64,000 nt of DNA from positions 124,001 through 188,000 of the forward strand of contig CALYQW010000002.1 in the NCBI GenBank assembly GCA_945290265.1. The letters are read 5' to 3'. How positions within the stretch are numbered: position 1 is the first letter of the stretch; every line of letters starts with the position of its first letter. The DNA comes from an uncultured Erwinia sp. (lineage in GTDB: Bacteria; Pseudomonadota; Gammaproteobacteria; Enterobacterales; Enterobacteriaceae). A program made the position numbers and the translations under genes. A model generated the notes under the pieces. The model made no database searches and was not told the DNA's origin. It saw only the letters and a program-made list of their open reading frames with translations. Positions 30,015 to 45,265 of the stretch are shown piece after piece.

Positions 30015-31166
30015 TCAGGCATGTGCCACCGGCGTGGCATGGTGATCCGCCTTGCGCAGTAACATCATCAGGTAAATCAGCGCCACTGCTGCAATCATCA
30101 CAAACAGCACCCGGTCGGAATACTGCTGCATCAGCAGCGAGGTCATCGTCGGGCCTGCCAGGCTGCCGACGGTATAACTGAGTAACAGTGCCTGGTTCAT
30201 TGCCACCAGCTCATGATGAGCCACTTTTTCACAGGCCCAGGCCATGGCTACCGGATAAAGGGTAAATCCGGCGCAGCCGAGAATAAACAGCGCCGGACCC
30301 AGCGCCGCGCCGCTGAGCATCGCCAGCGAGGCGAGGATCACCATAAACACCTGCACCCGCAGTACCAGCAGGCGGCCAAAGCGGTCAGCCAGACGCCCTG
30401 CCGGCCACTGTCCGATAATTCCGGCACTCACCAGCAGCGCCATCCAGTAACCCACCATGCCGTCACTGACGCCCTGATGCGAGAGGTAAAGCGGCATCAG
30501 ACCGTAGAGTGAACCCAGCACAATGCCGGAAATCACGCAGCCATTAACCCCGAGACGCGCACCGCGATGACGCAGCATTGGCCACAGCCTGCCGGTTTCC
30601 GGCTCGCCGTCACCGGCCCGGGTGGTCACTTTATTAAACACCAGCGGCAGTACACCAGCCATAATCAGCGCGCTGAGCCAGGCCAGTACCTGCAGCAATT
30701 CGGTTGAGACTTTACTGACCAGCAGCTGGCCAATCACCGTCGCCAGATAATAAACAATCATATAAGCCGCCAGCAGGCGACCGCGGTTGCGCACCGTGCC
30801 GTTACACATCAGCGCACTTTCCACTACCACCCAGAGCAGCGCACAGCCTACCCCGGCGACAAAACGCCACAGGCTCCAGCTGATAAAGCCGGTGCCCACA
30901 CCCAGCGCCACGGTACCAACGGCAAACAGCAGCGACGCCAGATAGTAACTGCGGTTAAAGCCGAGGCGCTTAATCACCAGACCGGCAATCAGCGTACCCA
31001 GCAGATTTCCGCCGTAATAAGAAGATCCTACTATGCCAATCTGCCAGGTCGGCAGCGTCTCGTGCGTCAGCCAGAGAGGAACCAGAGTATTAAGCACAGC
31101 AATAGCAACCGTCAGCAACAGTAAGCCGCACAGCAGCACGATAACTGAACGAGACCAGATGGACAT
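30015..31166 (-). CDS. ycaD: MFS transporter YcaD
   Basis: Major facilitator with 12 predicted membrane segments, in the inner membrane; its substrate is unknown. The start is the ATG at 31166 ([19 protein letters not shown]), which matches the orthologue and gives 383 residues against 382 in E. coli. The loop motifs [10 protein letters not shown] and [14 protein letters not shown] are typical. In E. coli it lies between pfl genes and dmsABC; both blocks are absent here, so it sits between the AT-rich islet and serS. Confidence 0.93.
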   Translation of the reverse strand: MSIWSRSVIVLLCGLLLLTVAIAVLNTLVPLWLTHETLPTWQIGIVGSSYYGGNLLGTLIAGLVIKRLGFNRSYYLASLLFAVGTVALGVGTGFISWSLWRFVAGVGCALLWVVVESALMCNGTVRNRGRLLAAYMIVYYLATVIGQLLVSKVSTELLQVLAWLSALIMAGVLPLVFNKVTTRAGDGEPETGRLWPMLRHRGARLGVNGCVISGIVLGSLYGLMPLYLSHQGVSDGMVGYWMALLVSAGIIGQWPAGRLADRFGRLLVLRVQVFMVILASLAMLSGAALGPALFILGCAGFTLYPVAMAWACEKVAHHELVAMNQALLLSYTVGSLAGPTMTSLLMQQYSDRVLFVMIAAVALIYLMMLLRKADHHATPVAHA

Positions 31167-31405
31167 AGTAGTGAGAAACCAGAAAAGGGGTAAGATTTTG
31201 CGCGCATCATGCCACCAGTTTTCAGTACGGAAAAGCACCTTTCCGCACGAATCGCACGATTTGCTGTAGGACGATAATCTTTTTTTATCGCGGGGCCTCA
31301 GCACCGGATAAGGGTAATGCTAAAGTGGCCAATAAATCATAAGATTACTGTTTTTACCCTGGCGCCAGCGCGTAACATCGATAAAAAAAACAACGCCACA
31401 AATAA

Positions 31406-31430
31406 AAACGCCACGCAGAGCGTGGCGTTG
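31406..31430 (-). terminator. Terminator of serS
   Basis: AACGCCACGC-AGA-GCGTGGCGTT is a perfect 10-bp stem 18 bp past the serS stop. On the minus strand it is followed by a T-rich stretch. Confidence 0.85.
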
Positions 31431-31448
31431 AGAGGCAGGGTTAACGGC

Positions 31449-32789
<1,341 letters not shown>

Positions 32790-32832
32790 TCACTGCGCTG
32801 AATTGCCTGACAACCTTACCGCAACGGGCGTA

Positions 32833-34179
32833 TTAGCGGTAGCGTTTTGTCGGGCTATTTTGATCCTGTTCAGCCAGCCAGTTCAGCTTTTCTGCAATCT
32901 TCGTTTCCAGTCCGCGCGAAACCGGCTGATAGTAGCGGGTTGCCGCCATCTCCGGCGGGAAATAGTTCTCTCCGGCAGCATAGGCGTTGTCTTCATGATG
33001 GGCATAGCGGTATTCCGCCCCCAGCCCCATCTCTTTCATTAATTTGGTCGGCGCATTGCGCAGATGTTCCGGCACATCATAATCCGGCTTATCGCGGGCA
33101 TCGCTCATCGCCGCCTTAAAAGCGGTGTAGACCGCATTACTTTTCGGCGCACAGGCGAGGTAAACAATGGCCTGAGCAATCGCCCGCTCACCTTCCGCCG
33201 GGCCAACGCGGGTAAAGCAGTCCCAGGCCGCGATTGCCACCTGCATACCGCGCGGATCGGCGTTACCGACATCTTCCGAAGCAATTGCCAGCAAACGGCG
33301 CGCCACATACAGCGGATCGCCGCCGGCAGTGATAATGCGCGCATACCAGTACAGTGCCGCATCCGGTGCCGAGCCGCGTACCGACTTATGCAGGGCAGAA
33401 ATCAGGTCGTAAAAGCGGTCGCCTTTATTATCAAAACGCGCGCTGCGTTCACCCGCCAGCTCTTTTAACAGTTCCGGCGTCAGTTCGCGCTGCCCTTTGG
33501 CGTTAACTTCCGCCATATCCGCCATCATTTCCAGGGTATTCAGCGCCCGCCGCGCATCACCATTAACCAGTTCAGCAATATGCTGGCGGGTCTGCGCTGG
33601 CAGGATAATATTCTCACTGCCATAGCCGCGTTCTTTATCCTTCATCGCCTGATCCAGCACCAGCCCGATATCATCGCTGGTCAGGGATTTCAGCAGATAA
33701 ACCCGCGCCCGCGACAGCAGTGCAGAATTCAGCTCAAAAGAGGGGTTTTCGGTGGTCGCGCCGATAAAAGTGATGGTGCCGTCTTCAATATGGGGTAAAA
33801 AAGCATCCTGCTGGCTTTTATTGAAGCGATGGACTTCATCGACAAACAGGATGGTGCGATGTCCGGCATTGCGGCTCTGCTTCGCACGTTCAATGGCCTC
33901 ACGGATATCTTTCACCCCGGAGGTGACCGCTGACAGCCGCTCCACATCCGCATTGCCATAATGACCAATGATTTCCGCCAGGGTGGTTTTGCCGGTGCCC
34001 GGCGGTCCCCATAAAATCATCGAGTGCAGCTGGCCGGCCAGAATCGCTCTTGGCAGCGGTTTTTCCGCCGCCAGCAGATGCTGCTGACCGATATATTCGT
34101 TCAGGGTGCGTGGCCGCATACGCGCGGCCAGAGGCTGAAACTGATTTTGGGAGAAGTCGAGCGACAAATTATTACTCAC
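32833..34179 (-). CDS. rarA: Replication-associated recombination protein RarA (MgsA)
   Basis: AAA+ ATPase related to the clamp loader, acting at stalled replication forks. Walker [10 protein letters not shown] lies about residues 58-66, Walker [17 protein letters not shown] about 113-128, and the tetramerisation region is C-terminal ([15 protein letters not shown]). 448 residues against 447 in E. coli. It starts 7 bp after lolA, so lolA and rarA are co-transcribed. Confidence 0.97.
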   Translation of the reverse strand: MSNNLSLDFSQNQFQPLAARMRPRTLNEYIGQQHLLAAEKPLPRAILAGQLHSMILWGPPGTGKTTLAEIIGHYGNADVERLSAVTSGVKDIREAIERAKQSRNAGHRTILFVDEVHRFNKSQQDAFLPHIEDGTITFIGATTENPSFELNSALLSRARVYLLKSLTSDDIGLVLDQAMKDKERGYGSENIILPAQTRQHIAELVNGDARRALNTLEMMADMAEVNAKGQRELTPELLKELAGERSARFDNKGDRFYDLISALHKSVRGSAPDAALYWYARIITAGGDPLYVARRLLAIASEDVGNADPRGMQVAIAAWDCFTRVGPAEGERAIAQAIVYLACAPKSNAVYTAFKAAMSDARDKPDYDVPEHLRNAPTKLMKEMGLGAEYRYAHHEDNAYAAGENYFPPEMAATRYYQPVSRGLETKIAEKLNWLAEQDQNSPTKRYR

Positions 34180-34186
34180 TGCAACC

Positions 34187-34798
34187 TCAGCGACGCTGGT
34201 CGTCCAGGGTCACGCCTTTTGGCGGCGTAAAGGTAAATTTATCCGCGCTGACAGACCCGTTTTGCTGACTTTCCAGGGTATAAGCGCTGCGCTGACCGTC
34301 CTGCTCAACCGCACTGAACTGATTGATGGTGCCGTTAGCAGCAACATTAATATCAAACTGTTTCAGGTTACCGTCAGCCGATTTTGGCGTTAAGGAGAAA
34401 CTGTCGCCGGAACGGGAGACATTATATTTTTGCCAGTCGCTGGCCTTATTACGGGCAATCAGCATAAACGGCGTATTGCCGGTAGCATCTTTCAACAGGC
34501 TGACGCTAACCTGCTCAACAAACGGATTGTAGAACCACAGGTTTTTACCGTCAGATACCAGCACGCTTTCATCCGGTGCCGTCATATGCCAGTTAAACAG
34601 ATTCGGGCGCTGCACCCACATCTCACCTTCGCCGTCCTGCACCGAGGCGCCGCTGGCATCGGTTACCTTCTGGCTGAAAGTGGCATGGAAGCTTTTGACT
34701 TTATCCAGGCGCTGCTGCAGATCGCCGGCGGCATCCGCATATGCCCCTACGGAAGTCAGGGCTGCCAGCAGGCAGCAGGAGATAACGATATTTTTCAT
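34187..34798 (-). CDS. lolA: Outer-membrane lipoprotein carrier protein LolA
   Basis: Periplasmic chaperone that takes lipoproteins from LolCDE to LolB. The signal peptide [21 protein letters not shown] is cut before [10 protein letters not shown]. The body has the LolA motifs [24 protein letters not shown] and [11 protein letters not shown]. 203 residues, as in E. coli. It lies between ftsK and rarA. Confidence 0.97.
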   Translation of the reverse strand: MKNIVISCCLLAALTSVGAYADAAGDLQQRLDKVKSFHATFSQKVTDASGASVQDGEGEMWVQRPNLFNWHMTAPDESVLVSDGKNLWFYNPFVEQVSVSLLKDATGNTPFMLIARNKASDWQKYNVSRSGDSFSLTPKSADGNLKQFDINVAANGTINQFSAVEQDGQRSAYTLESQQNGSVSADKFTFTPPKGVTLDDQRR

Positions 34799-34848
34799 TA
34801 AGACTTCCTTTTACTGTGACCGGCTGATCCCAACGAAGCAGCCGCTGA

Positions 34849-37800
34849 TTACATTTCGTGTGGCGGCGGTGCCAACACTTCACGGTTACCGTTGTGACCC
34901 GGTGAAGACACAATGCCCTGCGCTTCCATCTGCTCAATAATGCGCGCTGCGCGGTTGTAGCCAATGCGGAACTGACGCTGTACCCCGGAAATCGAGGCGC
35001 GGCGCTTATCCACCACAAAGGCAACTGCCTGGTCGAACAGCTGATCCAGCTCTTCATCACCGTCCAGGCCTCCGCCTGGTGCATCGCCGTCTTCACCGCC
35101 GCTGAGAATACCCTCTTTGTACTGTGGCCGCTCGCGCGCTTTCCAGTCTTTCACCACCGCATGCACTTCCTGGTCGCGCACAAAAGCCCCGTGGACACGC
35201 ACCGGAATCGAGGAGTTAGGGGCCAGATACAGCATATCCCCCATTCCCAGCAACGATTCCGCGCCCCCCTGGTCAAGGATGGTGCGCGAGTCAATTTTAC
35301 TTGACACCGTAAAGGCGATACGGGTCGGAATATTGGCTTTAATCAGACCGGTGATAACATCCACCGACGGACGCTGGGTTGCCAGCACCAGGTGGATACC
35401 CGCCGCACGCGCTTTCTGCGCCAGACGCGCAATCAGCTCTTCAACTTTTTTACCGACCGTCATAATCAGGTCAGCAAACTCATCCACCATCACCACAATG
35501 TACGGCTCTTTCTCCAGTACCGGTGGCGTGGTATCCATGCTGTCGGTCGGCTTCCAGAATGGATCGGGGATCGGACGCCCCATTTCTTCCGCCAGATCGA
35601 CTTTTTCGTTGTAGCCGGCAATATTACGCACGCCCAGCGCTGACATCAGCTTATAGCGCCGCTCCATTTCCACCACGCACCAGCGCAGCGCGTTGGCCGC
35701 ATCTTTCATATCAGTGACCACATCAGTCAGCAAATGCGGAATGCCTTCATACACCGACAGCTCAAGCATTTTCGGGTCGATCATAATAAAGCGCACTTCT
35801 TTTGGCGTGGCTTTATACAAAATACTGAGGATCATCGCATTGACCCCCACCGATTTACCCGAACCGGTGGTCCCCGCAACCAGCAGATGCGGCATTTTGC
35901 CTAAATCGGCCACCACCGGCTCACCGGAAATATCTTTACCCAGTACGATAGTTAGCGGAGACGGATTATCACGGAATGCCGGGCAGTCGAGCACTTCGCG
36001 CAGGTAGACCGTCTGACGGTGCTGATTAGGCAACTCCAGTCCGACATAAGGGCGACCGGGAATAACTTCAACCACACGCACCGCTACCGCAGACAGCGAA
36101 CGCGCCAGATCGCGTGACAGATTGGAAATACGCGCAGCTTTCACGCCTGGTGCCAGATCCAGCTCAAAGCGGGTGATCACCGGGCCGGGTGAACTGCCGA
36201 CCACTTCCGCCTTGACGCGATAATCCGCCAGACGGGCCTCAATCAGGCGTGAGGTCTGCTCAAGGGCAAAGTGATCGACCGGTTCTGTTTCTGAAGGTGG
36301 CGACGCCAGCAGATCGAGGGTCGGCAGCGGCGTCGTCGGTTTATGGGTTGGCTGCTCATGACGCATCAGAAAAGGGTGGATCAGACTGTCCATATCCGGT
36401 TCCGGCTGTGCCGGGGCAGGTGCAGGTTGCCACGACGGCTGAGCTGGCGCAGGCTGAGAGGCAGGTGGGGGACTCTGCGCTGGCTGTGGCGTCATACCAT
36501 AATGGCTGTCGGCACTGTCTGGCTGTGGCACCTGAGAGGCTTCCGGGGTGGCTGATAACGTAAACAGCGGTTCACCTGGCCCCTCGTCCACCAGATCGTC
36601 CATCGGGGAGAAATCGAAAATCCCGGCGGTATCCAGCGGCGCGGCAGGGGCAGGTTGCACCGGTTGCGGCGCGTAACGCTGCTGCTGCTGTTGCGCAAAC
36701 TGTTGTGACAACTGCGCCTGATGCTGCGCGTCTTCATCTGCTTCGTCTACGGTGAACTGCTCACCATAGCGCTGCTGTTCACGAGCCAGAAACGCGGCGC
36801 GCAAATGTTCATCGCTCTCTTCCTGCTGCGGTTCAGCCACATTGATACTGGCCTGCTGCTGGCGCTCTTCCTGCCTCGCTTTTTCTTCCGCCATACGTTG
36901 CGAAGGCAGTTTAATACCCCAGGACGCCCGTTCACGACGGGTTGGCAGTTTAACCGGATTCGGGCGCGGCAGTTCAGGGCCAATCCCCTGTTTCACTTGA
37001 GGATTACTCCCTTCATCACGCGTTGCGCTGAAGCCCGGCATAAACAGGGCGCTGCTGGCGGCAGACGGCGCCCCGGTTACCGCAGAGAAGGCCGCCGCCG
37101 CCGCTGCCGTGGTGGCAGCAGAAGAAACATCCGGTGCGGAGAAATCAAACGGTGAATGGCTGGCTTCACGCCAGTTAGCCACCGGGGGTTCAGCATCCTG
37201 GCGCAGGGTTTGTTGAAGTGCAGCTGATGCTACCGGCTTCTCCTGCGGGATCTCAAAATGATACAGCGGCGGCTGCGCTGTCATCGTCACCTCAGGTTCC
37301 GGCTCAGCGGCCATTGCCTGCGGTGGTGCCACTGCGGGCTGCTGCTGAAAGTCTTCTGGCGTCAGCGGCGCTGACGGCGTCTGAGCCGGAGCAGCAGAAA
37401 GATTCACCACAGGCGCAGCATCAATACTGTCCGCACGCTGCGTCGACGCTGCTGGCAAAGTATCTGTAACCACTGGTGGGGCAGTAATCGGAGCAGACGG
37501 TTGCTCAGCCACTTTCTGCGGTGAACGGAGTAACACATCATGCAGATCGTCCTGCTCATGGTATTTCACCGATGGCAGAGGCTCGCCGTTATCATCTTCA
37601 TAGTCAGGTTCATCGTCATGCCACTCTTCATCATGACGCGAACGGTTGCGTGTAAAAGTCAGGATCCCCATCACCCCACCGCCGATTTTCTCCGCGATGG
37701 TCAACCATGACCAGCCGGTGTAAAGCGTCAGTCCGGCTGCCCAGATACACAGCAGGGTCAAGGTGCCCCCTGCCCCGTTGAACCAGGGCGACATAGCATT

Positions 37801-38253
37801 ACTCAGCAGGCTGCCAATTACGCCACCAGAGGCGAAGTACCAGATATCATCGGCATTAATTGCCGCCAGACCGCAGGAGGTGACCACCAGTGCCAGTACG
37901 CCTATCAGACGCAGCGCCACCGCGAAATAATCGATGTAGTCCTGTTGACGACGCTGACGCAGGGCGATCCAGCACAGTCCGAGGATCACCGGGGGGATAA
38001 CGTAGGCCATAACGCCAAAGATAAAAAACAGCGTATCTGCCAGCCAGGCACCCGGACCACCGCCGAGGTTATGAATAGGCTTACGCCAGGCCGTTTGCGA
38101 CCAGCTGGGGTCGGAGGGATCAAAGCTGAACAGTGCAACCATCAGGTAGACAGCAAACAATGCAACGACGATCAGTAGCGCCTCGAGCAGACGACGTCCA
38201 CTGCTCAGAGGATGTAACAGAACTTCTTTATCTTCTGTATATTCCTGGCTCAA
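34849..38253 (-). CDS. ftsK: DNA translocase FtsK
   Basis: Septal DNA pump that clears the chromosome terminus and activates XerCD at dif. The N-terminal membrane domain with four or five helices (about residues 20-190) acts in division. A long Pro/Gln/Ala-rich linker follows, then the RecA-like motor with Walker A GTTGSGKS about residue 790 and [12 protein letters not shown], and the gamma winged helix at the end ([21 protein letters not shown]), which reads KOPS. The protein has 1134 residues against 1329 in E. coli; the difference is in the linker. It is upstream of lolA-rarA. Confidence 0.97.
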   Translation of the reverse strand: MSQEYTEDKEVLLHPLSSGRRLLEALLIVVALFAVYLMVALFSFDPSDPSWSQTAWRKPIHNLGGGPGAWLADTLFFIFGVMAYVIPPVILGLCWIALRQRRQQDYIDYFAVALRLIGVLALVVTSCGLAAINADDIWYFASGGVIGSLLSNAMSPWFNGAGGTLTLLCIWAAGLTLYTGWSWLTIAEKIGGGVMGILTFTRNRSRHDEEWHDDEPDYEDDNGEPLPSVKYHEQDDLHDVLLRSPQKVAEQPSAPITAPPVVTDTLPAASTQRADSIDAAPVVNLSAAPAQTPSAPLTPEDFQQQPAVAPPQAMAAEPEPEVTMTAQPPLYHFEIPQEKPVASAALQQTLRQDAEPPVANWREASHSPFDFSAPDVSSAATTAAAAAAFSAVTGAPSAASSALFMPGFSATRDEGSNPQVKQGIGPELPRPNPVKLPTRRERASWGIKLPSQRMAEEKARQEERQQQASINVAEPQQEESDEHLRAAFLAREQQRYGEQFTVDEADEDAQHQAQLSQQFAQQQQQRYAPQPVQPAPAAPLDTAGIFDFSPMDDLVDEGPGEPLFTLSATPEASQVPQPDSADSHYGMTPQPAQSPPPASQPAPAQPSWQPAPAPAQPEPDMDSLIHPFLMRHEQPTHKPTTPLPTLDLLASPPSETEPVDHFALEQTSRLIEARLADYRVKAEVVGSSPGPVITRFELDLAPGVKAARISNLSRDLARSLSAVAVRVVEVIPGRPYVGLELPNQHRQTVYLREVLDCPAFRDNPSPLTIVLGKDISGEPVVADLGKMPHLLVAGTTGSGKSVGVNAMILSILYKATPKEVRFIMIDPKMLELSVYEGIPHLLTDVVTDMKDAANALRWCVVEMERRYKLMSALGVRNIAGYNEKVDLAEEMGRPIPDPFWKPTDSMDTTPPVLEKEPYIVVMVDEFADLIMTVGKKVEELIARLAQKARAAGIHLVLATQRPSVDVITGLIKANIPTRIAFTVSSKIDSRTILDQGGAESLLGMGDMLYLAPNSSIPVRVHGAFVRDQEVHAVVKDWKARERPQYKEGILSGGEDGDAPGGGLDGDEELDQLFDQAVAFVVDKRRASISGVQRQFRIGYNRAARIIEQMEAQGIVSSPGHNGNREVLAPPPHEM

Positions 38254-38372
38254 GAGTGCTCTCCAGGTGCCTGTAAATTAGGAAGGCAACAGCATCGGGC
38301 ATTCCCGACGCTGCCCCTGTATGAATTCACAGGAGTGTAACGAAAACTCTCAGGTTTTGCACCTGTCCTGTG

Positions 38373-38867
38373 TTACCGCGTTTTAATCACTAAACGACTG
38401 CTCTGTTTTACTTCTTCCATTACCACGTAAGTGCGCGTGTCATTCACACCAGGCAGGCGCAGCAGGGTTTCCCCCAGCAGCTTACGGTAGGCTGACATAT
38501 CCGGCACGCGGGTTTTCAACAGATAGTCGAAATCACCGGAAACCAGGTGACATTCCTGAGTTTCCTCAAGTTTTTGCACCGCGGCGTTAAACTGCTCAAA
38601 CACATCCGGCGCACCACGATTCAGAGTAATCTCAACAAATACCAGCAGTGAGGCATCGAGATAATGCGGATTTAGCTGTGCAGTATAGCCTAAAATAAAG
38701 CCCTGACGTTCCAGGCGGCGAACACGCTCCAGACAGGGAGTCGGTGACAGCCCCACACGTTTAGAAAGTTCAACGTTTGAAATACGGCCATCTTTTTGCA
38801 ACTCGTTCAGAATATTACGGTCGATTCTGTCGAGGTCTTTGCCCGGTCGTTTTTTATTATCCACCAT
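38373..38867 (-). CDS. lrp: Leucine-responsive regulatory protein Lrp
   Basis: Global regulator of amino-acid metabolism that forms octamers/hexadecamers. The N-terminal helix-turn-helix is NELQKDGRISNVELSKRVGLSPTPCLERVRRLE; the C-terminal RAM domain binds leucine. The 164-residue length and the sequence are almost those of E. coli. It diverges from trxB across a 485-bp region where autoregulation would be expected. Confidence 0.98.
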   Translation of the reverse strand: MVDNKKRPGKDLDRIDRNILNELQKDGRISNVELSKRVGLSPTPCLERVRRLERQGFILGYTAQLNPHYLDASLLVFVEITLNRGAPDVFEQFNAAVQKLEETQECHLVSGDFDYLLKTRVPDMSAYRKLLGETLLRLPGVNDTRTYVVMEEVKQSSRLVIKTR

Positions 38868-40321
<1,454 letters not shown>

Positions 40322-40353
40322 TCGCTGGCCGATTACCTGGCTGATGGATGGAG

Positions 40354-40382
40354 CCTGCATCGTTTGATGTGGGTTTTTTTTT
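40354..40382 (+). terminator. Terminator of trxB
   Basis: CCTGCATC-GTTT-GATGTGGG forms an 8-bp stem with two G-T pairs and is followed by nine T residues. Confidence 0.8.
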
Positions 40383-40560
40383 GTTCTGGTGTCCAGCCAA
40401 AAGCCAGATTAACTACCAGATCAGGGTCATAAGCTGGGGGACGGGTCGCCAGTTATTAACTTTTTGTCCGGCGTTAACGGCAAAATCCAGTCAGCAGGCA
40501 TTCATCAGGTAATTTGTTGCGTTATAGTTGTGATCATAAATATCACTGAGCCTGGTAACG

Positions 40561-41253
40561 ATGCGCCTGTTTCAACTTTCTCTGCATTCGCTGAACTTTC
40601 CCGCGCCTGAAATGGCGTGCAAAGAACCTAACGGTCTGCTGGCAATGGGCGGCGATCTCAGCTCTGCCCGCCTGCTTCATGCCTATCATCAGGGAATTTT
40701 TCCCTGGTTTTCCATCGGCGACCCCATTTTGTGGTGGAGCCCGGACCCACGGGCAGTGCTGTTCCCGGACTGCTTTCATCTCAGTCGCAGTATGAAGCGC
40801 TTTCATCAGCGATCGCCTTACCAGGTCAGCGTTAACCACGACTTCCGCCAGGTGATTGAAGGCTGTGCCAGTGAGCGTCATGAAGGCACCTGGATTACTC
40901 CCCAGGTGTGCCATGCCTGGCAACGGCTGCATCAGCTGGGTCATGCGCACTCGGTGGAGGTCTGGCAGGACGGTACGCTGGTCGGTGGGCTGTATGGTAT
41001 GAGTCTGGGTCAGGTGTTCTGTGGCGAATCCATGTTCAGCCGCCGGGAAAATGCGTCTAAAACCGCCCTGTTCGTCTTTTCCAACTACTTTCGTCAACTC
41101 GGCGGCAAACTGATTGACTGTCAGGTGCTGAATCCCCATACCACATCATTAGGAGCCGTGGAAATCCCACGCGCGGATTATCTGGAATATCTGAAAAAAA
41201 CTATCAGTCAGCCTCTCCCCGTTCGCAGCTGGCAGCCACAGCAACTGTTTTAG
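40561..41253 (+). CDS. aat: Leucyl/phenylalanyl-tRNA-protein transferase
   Basis: Adds Leu or Phe to proteins with N-terminal Arg or Lys, marking them for ClpS-ClpAP degradation by the N-end rule. Family motifs [36 protein letters not shown] and [17 protein letters not shown] are present. 230 residues against 234 in E. coli. Its partners clpA and clpS lie 0.8-3.5 kb downstream on the other strand, as in E. coli, so the whole N-degron pathway is in one place. Confidence 0.96.
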   Translation: MRLFQLSLHSLNFPAPEMACKEPNGLLAMGGDLSSARLLHAYHQGIFPWFSIGDPILWWSPDPRAVLFPDCFHLSRSMKRFHQRSPYQVSVNHDFRQVIEGCASERHEGTWITPQVCHAWQRLHQLGHAHSVEVWQDGTLVGGLYGMSLGQVFCGESMFSRRENASKTALFVFSNYFRQLGGKLIDCQVLNPHTTSLGAVEIPRADYLEYLKKTISQPLPVRSWQPQQLF

Positions 41254-41962
<709 letters not shown>

Positions 41963-42014
41963 TTTGCCCCCTGTTCACGCGCTGCTGTAGCGTTACGTTT
42001 CGGCAGAGCAAAAG

Positions 42015-42047
42015 AAAGGCCAGATATTGCTATCCGGCCTTTTTTTT
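42015..42047. terminator. Terminator between infA and clpA
   Basis: AAAGGCCAGATA / TATCCGGCCTTT with one mismatch, followed by a run of T on the plus strand and matched by A residues on the left. It can serve both convergent genes. E. coli has tRNA-Ser serW at this junction; it is not here. Confidence 0.85.
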
Positions 42048-42079
42048 CATCAGGTGCCATTCAGCAACACCGTCTCAGT

Positions 42080-44356
42080 TTAATGCAGTGAATCTTCCAT
42101 TTTGCGCTGTTCTGCGCTGATAAACTGGTATTCCAGCTGATTTTTTTCTTTATTCAGTGTTACCGATACCGAGCCACCATCCACCAGTGAACCAAACAGC
42201 AGTTCGTTAGCCAGCGGCTTCTTCAGGTTTTCCTGCACGGTACGCGCCATAGGTCGTGCGCCCATCGACTTGTCATAGCCTTTTACTGCCAGCCATGCGC
42301 GCGCATCGTCGCTAACTTCCAGCGATACCCCTTTGGCATCCAGCTGCGCCTGTAGCTCAACAATAAATTTATCCACCACCTGATGAATAACCTGCTGGTC
42401 GAGATGTTTGAACCAGATAATATTGTCAAGACGGTTACGGAATTCCGGAGTAAAGATTTTTTTAATTTCTTCCATAGCATCGGTGCTGTTATCCTGCTGG
42501 ATCAGACCGATGGATTTGCGCTCCGTTTCCCGAACTCCGGCATTGGTTGTCATCACCAGGACTACATTGCGGAAATCGGCTTTGCGGCCATTATTATCGG
42601 TCAGCATACCGTTATCCATCACCTGCAACAGCAGGTTAAAGACGTCCGGATGGGCTTTCTCAATTTCATCCAGTAACACCACCGAATGCGGATGTTTAAT
42701 CACCGCTTCCGTTAGCAGGCCGCCCTGATCAAAACCCACGTACCCCGGAGGTGCCCCGATCAGGCGACTGACCGTGTGCCGCTCCATATACTCAGACATA
42801 TCAAAACGCAGCAGTTCGATACCCAGCGCTTTCGCCAGCTGAACGGTGACTTCGGTTTTACCCACCCCGGTCGGCCCGGCGAACAGGAATGAGCCAACGG
42901 GCTTACGGTCCTGACCCAGCCCGGCCCGGCTCATTTTAATCGCCTCGGTTAAGGCTTCAATGGCGTTATCCTGACCAAACACCAGCATTTTCAGGCGATC
43001 GCTGAGGGTTTTCAGCGTATCGCGGTCACTGGCAGAGACGCTCTTTTCAGGGATACGCGCAATACGCGCCACAATGCTTTCGATATCCGCTACGTTAACA
43101 GTTTTCTTGCGTTTACTGACCGGCAGTAAGCGCGCCCGCGCCCCGGCTTCGTCGATCACATCGATCGCCTTATCCGGTAAGTGACGATCGTTAATGTACT
43201 TCACCGCCAACTCGACCGCCGCACGCAGGGCTTTGGCGGTGTAGCGTACGCTGTGGTGCAGTTCATATTTCGATTTCAGGCCATTGAGGATCTGGATGGT
43301 TTCGTCCACAGACGGCTCAGTTACATCAATTTTCTGGAAACGCCGCGCCAAAGCGCGATCTTTCTCAAAAATATTGCTGAATTCCTGATAGGTGGTCGAT
43401 CCCATCACCCGAATTTTTCCGCCGGACAGCAAGGGTTTAATCAGATTAGCGGCATCAACCTGGCCACCTGATGCCGCGCCGGCACCAATAATGGTATGAA
43501 TTTCATCAATAAACAGGATGCTGCTGGTATCCTGTTCCAGCTGCTTCAGCAGACCCTTAAAGCGTTTTTCAAAATCACCACGGTATTTGGTCCCGGCCAG
43601 CAGCGAGCCGATATCCAGCGAATAAATGGTGCACCCTTTCATCACATCCGGGACATCGCCCTGTACAATGCGCCAGGCCAGCCCTTCTGCAATGGCGGTT
43701 TTCCCCACTCCGGACTCACCCACCAGCAGCGGGTTATTTTTACGCCGACGGCACAGTACCTGAATGGTGCGTTCCAGCTCACTGTTACGCCCTATCAGCG
43801 GATCAATGCCACCTACCCGTGCCAGCTGATTCAGATTGGTGGTAAAGCTCTCCATACGATCTTCGCCGCTGGTCTGCTCGTCACTGACCGGATTTTCTGC
43901 GGCGGAAGAGGATTCCGACTCATCTTTGCGCGTACCGTGGGAGATAAAGTTAACCACATCCAGCCGGCTAACATCGTGCTTACGCAGCAGATACGCCGCC
44001 TGTGACTCCTGCTCGCTAAAGATCGCCACCAGCACGTTAGCCCCTGCCACTTCGCTGCGACCGGAAGACTGTACGTGAAACACAGCACGTTGCAGCACAC
44101 GCTGAAAGCTGAGCGTAGGCTGCGTGTCGCGCTCGTCTTCGCTCACCGGCAGTACCGGGGTGGTTTGTTCGATAAACGCTTCCAGTTCCTGACGCAGCAC
44201 GACAATATCGACCTTGCAGGCTTCCAGGGCTTCTCTGGCCGACGGGTTACTCAGCAACGCCAGTAGCAGATGCTCGACGGTCATAAACTCGTGACGGTGC
44301 TCACGCGCCCTGGCGAAAGCCATATTTAAACTGATTTCCAGTTCTTGATTGAGCAT
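42080..44356 (-). CDS. clpA: ATP-dependent Clp protease ATP-binding subunit ClpA
   Basis: AAA+ unfoldase that feeds substrates to ClpP. The start is the ATG at 44356 ([20 protein letters not shown]), giving 758 residues, the E. coli length. It has the N domain (1-150), a linker rich in Glu and Ser, NBD1 with GESGVGKT and [14 protein letters not shown], and NBD2 with GPTGVGKT and [14 protein letters not shown]. The ClpP-binding IGL loop is present ([11 protein letters not shown]). It follows clpS on the same strand. Confidence 0.98.
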   Translation of the reverse strand: MLNQELEISLNMAFARAREHRHEFMTVEHLLLALLSNPSAREALEACKVDIVVLRQELEAFIEQTTPVLPVSEDERDTQPTLSFQRVLQRAVFHVQSSGRSEVAGANVLVAIFSEQESQAAYLLRKHDVSRLDVVNFISHGTRKDESESSSAAENPVSDEQTSGEDRMESFTTNLNQLARVGGIDPLIGRNSELERTIQVLCRRRKNNPLLVGESGVGKTAIAEGLAWRIVQGDVPDVMKGCTIYSLDIGSLLAGTKYRGDFEKRFKGLLKQLEQDTSSILFIDEIHTIIGAGAASGGQVDAANLIKPLLSGGKIRVMGSTTYQEFSNIFEKDRALARRFQKIDVTEPSVDETIQILNGLKSKYELHHSVRYTAKALRAAVELAVKYINDRHLPDKAIDVIDEAGARARLLPVSKRKKTVNVADIESIVARIARIPEKSVSASDRDTLKTLSDRLKMLVFGQDNAIEALTEAIKMSRAGLGQDRKPVGSFLFAGPTGVGKTEVTVQLAKALGIELLRFDMSEYMERHTVSRLIGAPPGYVGFDQGGLLTEAVIKHPHSVVLLDEIEKAHPDVFNLLLQVMDNGMLTDNNGRKADFRNVVLVMTTNAGVRETERKSIGLIQQDNSTDAMEEIKKIFTPEFRNRLDNIIWFKHLDQQVIHQVVDKFIVELQAQLDAKGVSLEVSDDARAWLAVKGYDKSMGARPMARTVQENLKKPLANELLFGSLVDGGSVSVTLNKEKNQLEYQFISAEQRKMEDSLH

Positions 44357-44384
44357 AAACACCTCCCCCAATAGATCGCCCGTG

Positions 44385-44705
44385 TCAGGCTTTTTCCAGC
44401 GTACAAAGCAACGGATGCTCGTTTTCTCTGGCGTAGCGGTTTACCTGGTCAGCCTTGGTTTCCGCGACTTCCGCCGTAAAGACGCCGCAAATTGCCTTTC
44501 CCTGATAATGCACAGCGAGCATCAATTGCGTTGCACGTTCAACATCATAAGAAAAGAACTTTTGAACAACGTCAATAACAAATTCCATTGGCGTGTAGTC
44601 ATCATTATTCAGAATGACTTTATACATAGAGGGGGGCTTCAGCGCTTCACGCACTTTCTCGTCCGCATGCTGTGGTGCATTCAGCCCGTCATTTATATTT
44701 CCCAT
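44385..44705 (-). CDS. clpS: ClpS, N-degron adaptor for ClpAP
   Basis: Delivers proteins with N-terminal Leu, Phe, Trp or Tyr to ClpA. The flexible N-terminal tail is followed by the core motifs [20 protein letters not shown] and [23 protein letters not shown], whose Asn, Asp and His form the binding pocket. 106 residues, as in E. coli. It is 28 bp upstream of clpA, and it diverges from cspD. Confidence 0.97.
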   Translation of the reverse strand: MGNINDGLNAPQHADEKVREALKPPSMYKVILNNDDYTPMEFVIDVVQKFFSYDVERATQLMLAVHYQGKAICGVFTAEVAETKADQVNRYARENEHPLLCTLEKA

Positions 44706-44891
44706 AACCCTTCCGGTGCTCTAAGTGTGACTTACTTTTCTCAGATTATCATCTTTTTGGCGCCAGTCAGTATAAGCGAATTGACCGGACTGGAGTCAGC
44801 TGGTCAGCGACAGTTGACGGTCATAACCGTCTGATAGCGTAACTTGCCTCAAATTTCGGTCATTATAGCGCTATCCTGAGCGTTCCGACTC

Positions 44892-44943
44892 TTGACCCGC
44901 TATGCTAATTCCTTACAGTACCGGATGGTTAAGTGTTTTAACC
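44892..44943 (+). promoter_or_regulatory. Candidate cspD promoter with palindrome at the start point
   Basis: TTGACC (44892-44897) and TACAGT (44914-44919) are spaced by 16 bp. The expected start point falls at the edge of the palindrome GGTTAA-GTGTT-TTAACC (44927-44943). A second perfect palindrome GACGGT-CATA-ACCGTC lies upstream at 44816-44831. Either may be a repressor site. Confidence 0.45.
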
Positions 44944-45006
44944 CACTGACGAACATCGGTTCGCTCAGCCCCAATTTTGAGTGTCCTTACAGAGGGATTT
45001 AACAGC

Positions 45007-45240
45007 ATGGAGATGGGTACTGTTAAATGGTTTAATAATGCCAAAGGTTTCGGCTTTATCTGTCCGGTTAGCGGTGGCGATGATATCTTCGCACATTACT
45101 CTACCATCCAGATGGATGGTTACCGAACGCTTAAAGCCGGTCAGCGGGTCCAGTTTGAACTGCATGAAGGCCCTAAAGGAAGTCACGCCAGTCTGATAGT
45201 CCTGGTTGACAACCCACCATCAGACCTCAGTCAGCCATAA
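45007..45240 (+). CDS. cspD: Cold-shock-like protein CspD
   Basis: Single-stranded nucleic acid binding protein; in E. coli it is induced in stationary phase and inhibits replication. The start is the ATG at 45007 (MEMGTVKWFNNAKGFGFICP), giving 77 residues against 74 in E. coli. RNP1 (KGFGFICP) and RNP2 (DIFAHYS) motifs are intact. The C-terminal tail differs (VLVDNPPSDLSQP). It diverges from clpS, as in E. coli; macAB, next in E. coli, is absent. Confidence 0.96.
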   Translation: MEMGTVKWFNNAKGFGFICPVSGGDDIFAHYSTIQMDGYRTLKAGQRVQFELHEGPKGSHASLIVLVDNPPSDLSQP

Positions 45241-45265
45241 ACGACAGCTGAATTATCTGAATTTG

